NCBI RefSeq assembly: GCF_004745865.1
Contig: NZ_SRKZ01000005.1
Location: 62,001 to 126,000 of the forward strand
Direction of reading: 5' to 3'
Origin: Hymenobacter wooponensis
GTDB lineage: Bacteria > Bacteroidota > Bacteroidia > Cytophagales > Hymenobacteraceae
Length of the DNA: 64,000 nt
Each line of letters begins with the position of its first letter. The stretch's first letter is position 1. The notes beneath the pieces are model-generated. The model did no database searches, was not told the origin of the DNA, and worked only from the letters and a program-made list of their open reading frames with translations. Made by a program: the position numbers and the translations under genes. Of the stretch, positions 52,101-59,001 are shown piece after piece.

Positions 52101-52234
52101 TTACGATTACCGACTACTCCGGCTACGACCCCGAAGTAAACTCGTTCGGTAACTCCGGCCTGAGCCTGAATACCGACTACAACGCCTTCCCCAACACGCG
52201 CACCTTCATTGGCGGCGTCCGGATTGGCTTCTAA
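49163..52234 (+). CDS. SusC/RagA family TonB-linked outer membrane transporter (locus 2)
   Basis: A 1023-residue oligosaccharide importer. Signal peptide MRKFTHLLLPAAAVLSLSAQ, then the carboxypeptidase-D regulatory-like domain (VTGTVLGASDNSPLPGVSVV), the SusC signature VVVGYGSQRKRDITGSVASI, the plug (PLFVVDGFPG, ESIEVLKDASATAIYG, NGVVIITTKKGK), and the barrel ending in FIGGVRIGF. It lacks the extended N-terminus of the locus 1 SusC. The susD gene follows after 30 bp. The substrate is inferred from neighbours to be a glucuronate-containing beta-linked glycan. Confidence 0.96.
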   Translation: MRKFTHLLLPAAAVLSLSAQAQTSQVTGTVLGASDNSPLPGVSVVIKGTTTGATTDPDGKFSLPLPATGDPVLVFSFIGFEPQEVRVGGRSSVGSVKLGEKATALNDVVVVGYGSQRKRDITGSVASISAEQVAETPITRADQILQGRVSGVQVTQTNSEPGGNVSIRIRGTNSINSGNEPLFVVDGFPGAGDLNSINPSDIESIEVLKDASATAIYGSRGANGVVIITTKKGKAGRNSISFEAYTGVSNVRKKYDLMNAPEFARYLNDVQTLNNLENKTTTPLPYTQEQINAMGEGTDWQDEIFRQGRQSNYQLGFNGGNEDTRYNLSFNYFDQEGIILNSGFKRGSVRLNLDRKVSNKINVSFTSQLSRTQQRLTTVNTNGGSNGGVLLDALRFSPIQSVRDANGAYTFQNQPLPAVEIAGNPVAYAESAKDNLTTTRALINVAGEYQLLEGLKLRISGGTDLFANQRNQFIPSTVYVGQNTNGSATKASNNNYSWLNENTLTYDRKLNENNALNVVAGLTFQEFVNENYTAAANNFFTNALGSDNIGLGANVLTPSSGKNSNRLASYFGRVNYRLFEKYLFTFTMRADGSSRFGPNNKWGYFPSAAFAYRLIDENFMKGFTSLSDLKLRASYGITGNQEIGSYQSLGRYGLSAYTSGATRLVGLAPSNVPNPDLSWESTASADVGIDVAFFKNRLSVTADYYYKKTTDLLLQVSIPQTTGFSNILQNAGSVQNKGFEFSLNTVNFDSKKFTWNTNLNFSLNRNKVLDLNGEYQRFVGQSSTSIFPGATAATSVLRIGEPIGSFYGYVFDGIWQTQEEIKASGTTANVRPGDPRYLDLNGDKKIDGNDRTIIGRAQPKFIYGVTNGFTYGPLSLSVFIQGVQGSDVLNLNRYELESGFTTTSKLKSVNDRWTGPGTSNTIPKANSVVRRSTGIVSDVIEDGSFVRLKTVTVSFNVPLPEAVTKTIKTASIYVTGQNLITITDYSGYDPEVNSFGNSGLSLNTDYNAFPNTRTFIGGVRIGF

Positions 52235-52264
52235 TCGAACAGGTACTTCTACATTATTACTGAC

Positions 52265-53686
52265 ATGAAAAAGAAGCTCCTTCTTCTCGGCATATGTTCC
52301 CTTGGCTTCTTCTCTTCCTGCGAGTCCTTCCTGGAAGAAAAGCCTTATGATTTCCTGACCGCCAGCAACTTCTACCAAAACGAGGGTGACGCCATTGCGG
52401 GCCTGAACGGCGTGTTCAGCCTCATGCAGGCCCAAACCTACTACGGCCGCACGGTGTGGCTGGTAACGGAGCTGCCCGGCGACTACATGGCCGTGGTGGG
52501 CGCCACCACCGGCGACCGGGCCGAGCTGAGCCGCTTCACCTACACCGCCAACAACGGCGAAATCGGGAACTGGTGGGTGAACAACTACCGCCTCATTGGC
52601 CGCGCCAACGATGTGATTGACAAGGTGCCGGCCGTGAGCATGGACGAGGCCAGCAAGAACAACATCCTCGGCAACGCCCGCTTCCTGCGCGCCCTGGCCT
52701 ACTTCGAGCTGGTGCGCTCCTACGGCGACGTGCCCCTGATTACCTCGCCCATCAAAGGCCCCAACGACGACCTGCGCCCCGCCCGCACGCCCAAGGGTGC
52801 AGTATACGAGCAGATTATTCAGGATCTGCAGTTTGCCGAAGCCAACTGCCTGAAGGAAAACCAGATTCCGGCCGGCAACAAAGGCCGCGTATCGAGCGGG
52901 GCCGCCGCCAGCATGCTGGCTAAAGTGTACCTCACCCGCGCCAGCTCTTCCGATGCCAAGGGCACCGACAACCAGGATGCCCTGGCGGCCTGCAACCGCG
53001 TCATCAACTCCGGCTTATACAGCCTCATGCCGAGCTACGGCGACGTGTTCCTGCCCGACCGCGAAAATAACGCCGAGCACATCTTCTCAGTGCAGTTTGA
53101 TCTGCCCCCGAACGTGGGCAACATCATTGTGCGGCAGAACCTGCCGGCGGCGCTGGGCGGCTTTGCCTCCTTCACGGCCGAAGATTGGTTTGTGCGCTCC
53201 TACGCCGCTACCGATGTGCGCAAGGATTGGAACCTGAGCAACAAGGCCAACACTACCACGCTGCCCCAGTATTTCTTCAACAAGTTCCGCGACGATAAGC
53301 GCATCGGCAACGACTCGCGCGCCAACTGGCTGGTGACGCGCTACGCCGATGTACTGCTCATGCAGTCGGAGGCGCTCAACAACCTCAACGCCGCCGACGT
53401 GACCAAGTACCAGGGTATTAACCGGGTGCGGCAACGGGCTGGCCTAACGGCGCTGCCCACTACAGCCACCACCAAAGACGCCTTTGTAGATCTGCTGGTG
53501 CAGGAGCGCGCATGGGAGCTGTGCGATGAAGGCCACCGCCGCTACGACCTAATCCGGCTGAACCGCCTGAAGCAAGTAGAGAAAACCATCTTCAACCGCG
53601 ACATCAGCGACAACTACCTGCTGTTTCCGATTCCGCAAACGGAAATAGCACTTAACCCCAACCTGACGCAAAACCCTGGCTTCTAA
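52265..53686 (+). CDS. SusD/RagB family glycan-binding lipoprotein (locus 2)
   Basis: A 473-residue surface lipoprotein, partner of the preceding SusC. Lipoprotein signal MKKKLLLLGICSLGFFSSC (Cys19). SusD-like N-terminus (FLTASNFYQNEGDAIAGLNG), TPR segments (FLRALAYFELVRSYGDVPLI, SMLAKVYLTRAS), and C-terminal SusD/RagB domain (TRYADVLLMQSEALNNL, NRVRQRAGLTALP, ELCDEGHRRYDLIRLNRL) ending LFPIPQTEIALNPNLTQNPGF. The ligand-binding loops differ fully from the locus 1 SusD, consistent with a different glycan. A hairpin follows the stop. Confidence 0.96.
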   Translation: MKKKLLLLGICSLGFFSSCESFLEEKPYDFLTASNFYQNEGDAIAGLNGVFSLMQAQTYYGRTVWLVTELPGDYMAVVGATTGDRAELSRFTYTANNGEIGNWWVNNYRLIGRANDVIDKVPAVSMDEASKNNILGNARFLRALAYFELVRSYGDVPLITSPIKGPNDDLRPARTPKGAVYEQIIQDLQFAEANCLKENQIPAGNKGRVSSGAAASMLAKVYLTRASSSDAKGTDNQDALAACNRVINSGLYSLMPSYGDVFLPDRENNAEHIFSVQFDLPPNVGNIIVRQNLPAALGGFASFTAEDWFVRSYAATDVRKDWNLSNKANTTTLPQYFFNKFRDDKRIGNDSRANWLVTRYADVLLMQSEALNNLNAADVTKYQGINRVRQRAGLTALPTTATTKDAFVDLLVQERAWELCDEGHRRYDLIRLNRLKQVEKTIFNRDISDNYLLFPIPQTEIALNPNLTQNPGF

Positions 53687-53694
53687 GTCAGCAC

Positions 53695-53725
53695 CTCTCA
53701 GCAGGCTACCCTGGCCTGCTGAGAG
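53695..53725 (+). terminator. Hairpin after susD (locus 2)
   Basis: A 12-bp perfect stem (CTCTCAGCAGGC with GCCTGCTGAGAG) and a 7-base loop, followed by CATTTGTG. A weak terminator or a processing hairpin that lets susCD be expressed above the enzymes. Confidence 0.65.
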
Positions 53726-53755
53726 CATTTGTGTTCATTGCTCCTACCTCCTGAA

Positions 53756-53769
53756 GTGGCCTAGGCCAC
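53756..53769. repeat. Palindrome GTGGCCTAGGCCAC within a cluster of four motif copies
   Basis: A perfect 14-bp palindrome formed by two overlapping copies of the window-wide motif. Two further copies lie at about 53792 (TCTAGGCCAC) and 53820 (CTGGCCTAGC), all inside the 170-bp gap between susD and the GH3 gene. Confidence 0.6.
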
Positions 53770-53856
53770 GCTCAGGGCAAAGCCACCCATTCTAGGCCAC
53801 TGCTGGCAACCACCTGCTACTGGCCTAGCGCTTTGCCACCGCCCTCCTACCAACGT

Positions 53857-56277
53857 ATGCGTACCTCCACCCTCCCGTATTGCCTGCTACTTCCCGCCTT
53901 CCTGCTGACCTCGGCGGCGCAGGGACAAAGCAAGAAGAACCTCTACCACAAAGGCTGGATTGACTTCAACAAAGACGGCAAGAAGGACGTGTTTGAGGAT
54001 GCCACGCAGCCCGTGGAGCGGCGGGTGGCCGACCTGCTCTCCCAGATGACACTGGAGGAGAAAACCTGCCAAACGGCCACGCTTTACGGCTACGGCCGGG
54101 TGCTGAAGGACAAGATGCCCACGCCGGAGTGGAAGAACATGGTCTGGAAGGACGGCATTGCCAACATCGACGAAGAGCTCAATGGCCTGGCCTATCACCC
54201 CGGTGCCGCTACTGAGTTTTCCTACCCTTTCAGCAAGCACGCCACCGCCATCAATGATGTGCAGAAGTGGTTTGTGGAAGAAACGCGCCTGGGTATTCCG
54301 GTTGATTTCACGAACGAGGGCATCCACGGCCTCTGCCACGACCGGGCCACGCCCCTGCCGGCCCCCATTGGTATTGGCAGCACCTGGAACAAGGCCCTGG
54401 TGCGGCAGGCCGGCGCCACCGTGGGCCGCGAAGCCAAAGCCCTAGGCTACACCAACGTGTACGCCCCCATCCTTGACCCCGCCCGCGACCAGCGCTGGGG
54501 CCGGGTGGTGGAGTGCTACGGCGAAAACCCCTTCCATATTGCGGAGCTGGGCAAGCAAATGGTGCTCGGCATTCAGGAACAAGGCGTGGCCTCCACGCTC
54601 AAGCATTACGCGGTGTACAGCGTGCCCAAAGGCGGCCGCGACGGCGACGTGCGCACCGACCCGCACGTGGCCCCGCGCGAGATGCACCAGCTCTACCTTT
54701 ACCCTTTCCGCCGCGTGGTTCAGGAAGCCAAGCCCATGGGCGTGATGAGCAGCTACAACGACTGGGACGGGCAGCCCGTAACCGGCAGCCACTACTTTCT
54801 GACGGAGCTGCTGCGCGAGAAATTCGGGTTTGATGGGTACGTGGTGTCGGATAGTGAGGCCGTGGAGTTCCTCTTTACCAAGCACCACGTGGCCGACACC
54901 TACAAGCAGGCCGTGAAGCAGGCCATTGAGGCGGGCCTGAACGTGCGCACCAACTTTACGATGCCGGAGGTGTACATCATGCCCCTGCGCGAGCTAGTGA
55001 AAGAAGGCAGCGTATCAATGAAGACCCTGGACCAGCGCGTGGCCGATGTGCTGCGGGTGAAGTTCCGGCTAGGCCTCTTCGATCAGCCGTATACGAGCAA
55101 CCCCAAAGCCGCCGATAAAGCCGTGCACACCCCGGCCGATGAGGCCTTCTCGCTGCAGCTAAACCGCGAGACAATGGTGCTGCTGAAGAATGAGAAAAAC
55201 CTGTTGCCGCTGGATGCCAAGGCGCTAAAGTCGGTGCTGGTGACGGGGCCGATGGCAGCGGAGAAGAACTATACCACCAGCCGGTACGGCCCCTCCAACA
55301 ACCCTGTTACGACGGTGCTGGATGGCATCAAAAACTACCTCGGGGCCAAGGCCACCGTGCACTACGCCAAGGGCTGCGACATTGTGGATGCCAGCTGGCC
55401 CGAAAGCGAAATCATTCCGACGCCCTTAACTACGGAGGAGCAGGCAAGCATCGACGAAGCCGTGGCCCAGGCCCGACAGGCTGATGTGGTTATTGCGGTG
55501 GTGGGCGAGGATGAGAAGCGCGTAGGCGAAAGCCTCTCGCGCACTGGCCTAGGCCTGCCCGGCCGCCAGCTGCAACTGCTGCAGGCGCTACAGGCCACGG
55601 GCAAGCCCGTGGTGATGGTGCTGGTAAACGGGCAGCCGCTCACTATTAACTGGGAAAACCGCTACGTGCCCGCCATTCTGGAAGCCTGGTTTCCGGGCCC
55701 CCAGAGTGGCCGCGTAATTGCCGAAACTCTGTTCGGCGACAATAACCCCGGCGGCAAGCTGCCCATCACTTTCCCTAAATCAACGGGCCAGATCGAGTAC
55801 AACTTCCCCTTCAAGGTGTCGTCGCAGGCGGGCCAGCCCAGCGCGGGCCCCAACGGCTACGGCAAAACCAGCATCAACGGGGCGCTGTACCCCTTCGGCT
55901 TCGGGCTGAGCTATACCACCTTTGAGTACGGCAACCTGGTGGTAAACCAGCCCAGCCAGCACGCCCACGCCGATGTGCAGGTAACGGTGGAGGTAACCAA
56001 TACGGGCAAGCGCCTGGGCGATGAAGTGGTGCAGCTCTACCTCAAAGACAAAGTCAGCAGCGTAACGACCTACGAGTTTGACCTGCGCGGCTTTGAGCGG
56101 GTGCGCCTGCAGCCCGGCGAGAAAAAAACCATCCGCTTCACCCTGCACCCCGACGACCTGGCCCTGCTCGACAAAAACATGAACTGGACCGTGGAGCCCG
56201 GTGAGTTTGAAGTGTTGCTCGGCAGCTCTTCCGAAGACATCCGCCTCCGCAAGTCCTTCACCGTCCAAGCTGAGTAA
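53857..56277 (+). CDS. GH3 beta-glucosidase, exported
   Basis: An 806-residue family 3 enzyme that removes terminal beta-linked glucose (or xylose) units. Signal peptide MRTSTLPYCLLLPAFLLTSA. The barrel domain has MTLEEKTCQTATLYG, LDPARDQRWGRVVECYGE and the nucleophile Asp332 in GYVVSDSEAVEF. The second domain has LVTGPMAAEKNY and AVVGEDEKRVGESLSRTGLG, where the acid/base Glu is expected. A C-terminal fibronectin III-like domain runs from about residue 690 (VTVEVTNTGKRLGDEVVQLY). A DFNKDGKKDVFEDAT segment near the N-terminus is a dockerin- or calcium-loop-like stretch seen in some Bacteroidota GH3s. The ATG at 53857 begins the signal peptide. Confidence 0.94.
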   Translation: MRTSTLPYCLLLPAFLLTSAAQGQSKKNLYHKGWIDFNKDGKKDVFEDATQPVERRVADLLSQMTLEEKTCQTATLYGYGRVLKDKMPTPEWKNMVWKDGIANIDEELNGLAYHPGAATEFSYPFSKHATAINDVQKWFVEETRLGIPVDFTNEGIHGLCHDRATPLPAPIGIGSTWNKALVRQAGATVGREAKALGYTNVYAPILDPARDQRWGRVVECYGENPFHIAELGKQMVLGIQEQGVASTLKHYAVYSVPKGGRDGDVRTDPHVAPREMHQLYLYPFRRVVQEAKPMGVMSSYNDWDGQPVTGSHYFLTELLREKFGFDGYVVSDSEAVEFLFTKHHVADTYKQAVKQAIEAGLNVRTNFTMPEVYIMPLRELVKEGSVSMKTLDQRVADVLRVKFRLGLFDQPYTSNPKAADKAVHTPADEAFSLQLNRETMVLLKNEKNLLPLDAKALKSVLVTGPMAAEKNYTTSRYGPSNNPVTTVLDGIKNYLGAKATVHYAKGCDIVDASWPESEIIPTPLTTEEQASIDEAVAQARQADVVIAVVGEDEKRVGESLSRTGLGLPGRQLQLLQALQATGKPVVMVLVNGQPLTINWENRYVPAILEAWFPGPQSGRVIAETLFGDNNPGGKLPITFPKSTGQIEYNFPFKVSSQAGQPSAGPNGYGKTSINGALYPFGFGLSYTTFEYGNLVVNQPSQHAHADVQVTVEVTNTGKRLGDEVVQLYLKDKVSSVTTYEFDLRGFERVRLQPGEKKTIRFTLHPDDLALLDKNMNWTVEPGEFEVLLGSSSEDIRLRKSFTVQAE

Positions 56278-56311
56278 GGCCGAACAGCAATGGCAATTGT
56301 ATGAAAAAGAA

Positions 56312-56426
56312 CGTCATGCTCCATCTGGCGTCCGCTTGCCGAAGCATCTCTACCGCTTCGTTGTGGCGTTGCTAGGCCAGTAGAGTTTGCCAGCGGTAGA
56401 GATGCTTCGGCAAGCTCAGCATGACG
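56312..56426. repeat. Large interspersed palindrome (GTCATGCT / AGATGCTTCGGCAAGC type)
   Basis: Perfect 24-bp arms at 56334-56357 and 56392-56415 (GCTTGCCGAAGCATCTCTAC followed by CGCT on the left), with outer 9-bp arms CGTCATGCT / AGCATGACG at 56312-56320 and 56418-56426. The loop holds a GCTAGGCCAG motif. It lies between the GH3 and SDR genes and belongs to the same broad repeat class as those at 16837 and 58638. Confidence 0.8.
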
Positions 56427-56557
56427 GCCTAATGTCTGGAGTTACTTAATGCGATGTACTTGAATTTATTCCTAAATCTGGCCTAGCACGCACCCTAACC
56501 CCAATTCAGATCCTTACCGGCGGCGCTCCACAACCGCGCCCCATTTTACCCAACTGC

Positions 56558-57376
56558 ATGAGTGAGAATTTTTCCCTGGAGGGCAAAGTAATCGTGGTTA
56601 CCGGCGGCACCGGTATCCTAGGCCAGTCGTTTATTGATGCCATTGTAGAAGCCGGCGGCACCGTGGGCATTCTCGGCCGCAACGCCGCCGTGGCGCACGA
56701 GCGGGCCGCGGCTATCAACGCCCGCGGCGGCAAGGCCCTGGCCCTGGTGGCCGACGTGCTGGAAGAAGACCAGCTGCGCGCCGCCTGCCAACAGCTAGTA
56801 CAGGCCTACGGCCGCATTGATGGCCTGGTAAACGCCGCCGGCGGCAACGCCCCCGATGGCGTACTCAACCCCGATGAAGATGTGTTCAAGATGAACCTCG
56901 AGGGCATGAAGCGGGTGATGGACCTCAACATTTGGGGCGCCATCCGGCCCACGCAAGTGTTTGGGGAAGTCATTGCCCAGTCGGGCCGCCGCGGCAGCAT
57001 CGTGAACATCTCCTCCATGAACTCCAAGCGCGCCATTACCAAGGTGCTGGGCTACAACATGGGCAAGGCTGCTCTCGACTGCTACAATCAGTGGTTTGCG
57101 GTAGAAATGGCCAACCGCTACGGCGACAAGCTGCGCATGAATGCCCTGGCCCCCGGCTTCTTCCTGACCGAGCAAAACCGCAACCTGCTCACCACCCCCG
57201 ACGGTGGCTTCACGGCCCGCGGCGAGCTGGTTATCCGGCAAACGCCCTTCAAGCGCTTCGGCCACCCCGATGAATTGAAGGGTGCTTTGGTGTGGCTGCT
57301 CAGCGACGCTTCCCAGTTTGTAACCGGCTCCATGATTTGCGTGGACGGCGGGTTCTCCATCTTTGGCGGCGTTTAA
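56558..57376 (+). CDS. SDR family D-mannonate oxidoreductase
   Basis: A 272-residue NAD(P)-dependent short-chain dehydrogenase. Cofactor motif VTGGTGILGQSF, then NAAGGNAPDG, the catalytic Ser-Tyr-Lys in ISSMNSKRAI and LGYNMGKAALDCYN, and the C-terminal ITGSM-type VTGSMICVDGGFSIFGG. Directly before uxuA (12 bp), it is best explained as the fructuronate reductase step that makes D-mannonate, like YjmF of Bacillus. Glucuronate isomerase (UxaC), needed before it, is not in the window. A different SDR substrate is possible, but the gene pairing is strong evidence. Confidence 0.88.
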   Translation: MSENFSLEGKVIVVTGGTGILGQSFIDAIVEAGGTVGILGRNAAVAHERAAAINARGGKALALVADVLEEDQLRAACQQLVQAYGRIDGLVNAAGGNAPDGVLNPDEDVFKMNLEGMKRVMDLNIWGAIRPTQVFGEVIAQSGRRGSIVNISSMNSKRAITKVLGYNMGKAALDCYNQWFAVEMANRYGDKLRMNALAPGFFLTEQNRNLLTTPDGGFTARGELVIRQTPFKRFGHPDELKGALVWLLSDASQFVTGSMICVDGGFSIFGGV

Positions 57377-57388
57377 CAGACGGAACCC

Positions 57389-58585
57389 ATGAGCAACCAA
57401 CAACCCTATTCGATGGAGCAAACTATGCGCTGGTTTGGCCCCCAAGACCCCGTTAGTCTTTCTGATTTGCGCCAGGCCGGCTGCACCGGCGTTGTCACGG
57501 CCCTGCACCACATCCCGAACGGGGAGGTATGGCCAGTGGCTGAAATTAAAGCTCGGCAGGCTGAGATTGAGGCCGCGGGCATGCGCTGGAGCGTGGTGGA
57601 AAGCGTGCCGGTGCACGAACACATCAAAACTCAAACGCCCGGCTTCGAGACCTTCATTCAGAACTACCAGCAGAGCCTGCGCAACTTGGCGGAGTGCAGC
57701 ATACGCACCGTTACCTACAATTTTATGCCGGTGCTGGACTGGACCCGCACCGACCTGGCTTACGAGGTAGAGGACGGCTCCAAGGCCCTGCGCTTTGAAA
57801 TGGCCGCCTTTGTGGCGTTTGATGTGCTACTGCTCCAGCGCCCCGGCGCGGAGCAGGCCTACCCAGCAGATGTGCTAGACAAAGCCCGCCAACGGTTTGC
57901 CGCCATGAGCGACGAAGACAAACAACTGCTACAACGCAATATCATTGCTGGCCTGCCCGGAAGTGAGGAGAGCTTCACGCTAGGCCAGTTCCAGCAGGCT
58001 CTTGATGCCTACCAGCACGTTGATGCCGACCGGCTGCGGCAGCACCTCATTCACTTTCTGCAAGAAGTGGTGCCGGTGGCCGAAGCCGGCGGCATCCACC
58101 TCGTCATTCACCCCGACGACCCGCCCTACCCCATCCTAGGCCTGCCACGCGTGGTAAGCACCGCTGCCGATGTGCAGGCCCTGTTCGATGCGGTGCCTTC
58201 CCTCAGCAATGGCCTGTGTTTCTGCACCGGCTCGTTCGGGGTGCGCCCCGACAACGACCTGCCCGCCATGGTGCGCCAGTTCGCCGACCGCATCAACTTC
58301 ATTCACCTGCGCAGCACCCGCCGCAACGCCGAAGGCGACTTCTTCGAGGACAACCACCTGGAAGGCGACGTAGACATGTATGGTGTAGTGCGCGAGCTGG
58401 TGCACGTGATGCAGCAGCGCCAGGTAAGCCTGCCCATGCGCCCCGACCACGGCCACCAAATGCTCGACGACCTGCACAAGAAAACCAACCCGGGCTACTC
58501 CGGCATCGGCCGCCTCCGCGGCCTAGCCGAACTACGTGGCCTAGAGCTAGGCATCCGCCGCAGCCTATCCGAGAACCAAGGTTAG
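57389..58585 (+). CDS. uxuA: Mannonate dehydratase
   Basis: A 398-residue cytoplasmic enzyme that dehydrates D-mannonate to 2-keto-3-deoxy-D-gluconate in glucuronate catabolism. Start MEQTMRWFGPQDPVSL is the family N-terminus, and LRQAGCTGVVTALHHIPNGE, WSVVESVPVHEHIK and RTVTYNFMPVLDWTRTDL follow. Metal-binding segments include HLVIHPDDPPYPILGLPR, NGLCFCTGSFGVRPDND, INFIHLRSTRRN and PMRPDHGHQMLDD. The length is as expected. It forms a pair with the preceding SDR, and its presence shows that the glycan imported by this locus releases glucuronic acid. Start at 57389 or the internal Met eight codons later. Confidence 0.96.
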   Translation: MSNQQPYSMEQTMRWFGPQDPVSLSDLRQAGCTGVVTALHHIPNGEVWPVAEIKARQAEIEAAGMRWSVVESVPVHEHIKTQTPGFETFIQNYQQSLRNLAECSIRTVTYNFMPVLDWTRTDLAYEVEDGSKALRFEMAAFVAFDVLLLQRPGAEQAYPADVLDKARQRFAAMSDEDKQLLQRNIIAGLPGSEESFTLGQFQQALDAYQHVDADRLRQHLIHFLQEVVPVAEAGGIHLVIHPDDPPYPILGLPRVVSTAADVQALFDAVPSLSNGLCFCTGSFGVRPDNDLPAMVRQFADRINFIHLRSTRRNAEGDFFEDNHLEGDVDMYGVVRELVHVMQQRQVSLPMRPDHGHQMLDDLHKKTNPGYSGIGRLRGLAELRGLELGIRRSLSENQG

Positions 58586-58600
58586 AAGCTAAAACTAGTT

Positions 58601-58622
58601 CCCCTCCTCAGCTGAGGAGGGG
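58601..58622. repeat. 22-bp gapless palindrome after uxuA
   Basis: CCCCTCCTCAG directly abuts its complement CTGAGGAGGGG, followed by CTAGGGGTGG. It may serve as the uxuA terminator hairpin but has no T run, and it resembles common Hymenobacter intergenic repeats. Confidence 0.6.
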
Positions 58623-58637
58623 CTAGGGGTGGATGAC

Positions 58638-58907
58638 TGGCCTAGAACGTCTTGCTCTAGTCCGTCATGTCGAGCGGAGTCGAGACATCTCGCGTGCTGA
58701 CGTTGCCATGCTAATTCACCACAACAGCACGTCATCCTGAGTGCAGCGAAGGATCTACTCGCGTCAGCACAAGGTGCGAGGCCAGTCGTCCATACCTGAT
58801 AAGATCCTTCCTGCGTCAGGACGACGTGCTGTTGAGAAGCAACATCAGCACGCGAGATGTCTCGACTCCGCTCGACATGACGGACTAGAGCAAGACGTTC
58901 TAGGCCA
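58638..58907. repeat. 270-bp nested palindromic repeat element
   Basis: Outer arms at 58638-58700 and 58845-58907 are 63-bp perfect inverted repeats that begin and end with the TGGCCTAG / CTAGGCCA motif and contain GTCATGTCGAGCGGAGTCGA. An inner pair (CAACAGCACGTCATCCTGA near 58722 with TCAGGACGACGTGCTGTTG near 58817, one mismatch) is followed by GAAGGATCT / AAGATCCTTC. It has no coding capacity. It fills most of the 416-bp gap between uxuA and the GH2 gene. It looks like two dispersed repeat types nested in one another. Confidence 0.85.
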
Positions 58908-59001
58908 CTCCTCTATACCTCCTCTCCAAAGGAGCCCCTAGACTCTGAAAGCCCCCAATCTGCCTCCCTCACACCTACCTGAAAACAACACGAGTTTGAG
59001 A

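Noticed and set aside
58638..58907. CRISPR array or IS element in the repeat-rich gap
   Set aside because: The repeats are inverted, not evenly spaced direct repeats, and there is no transposase or cas gene.
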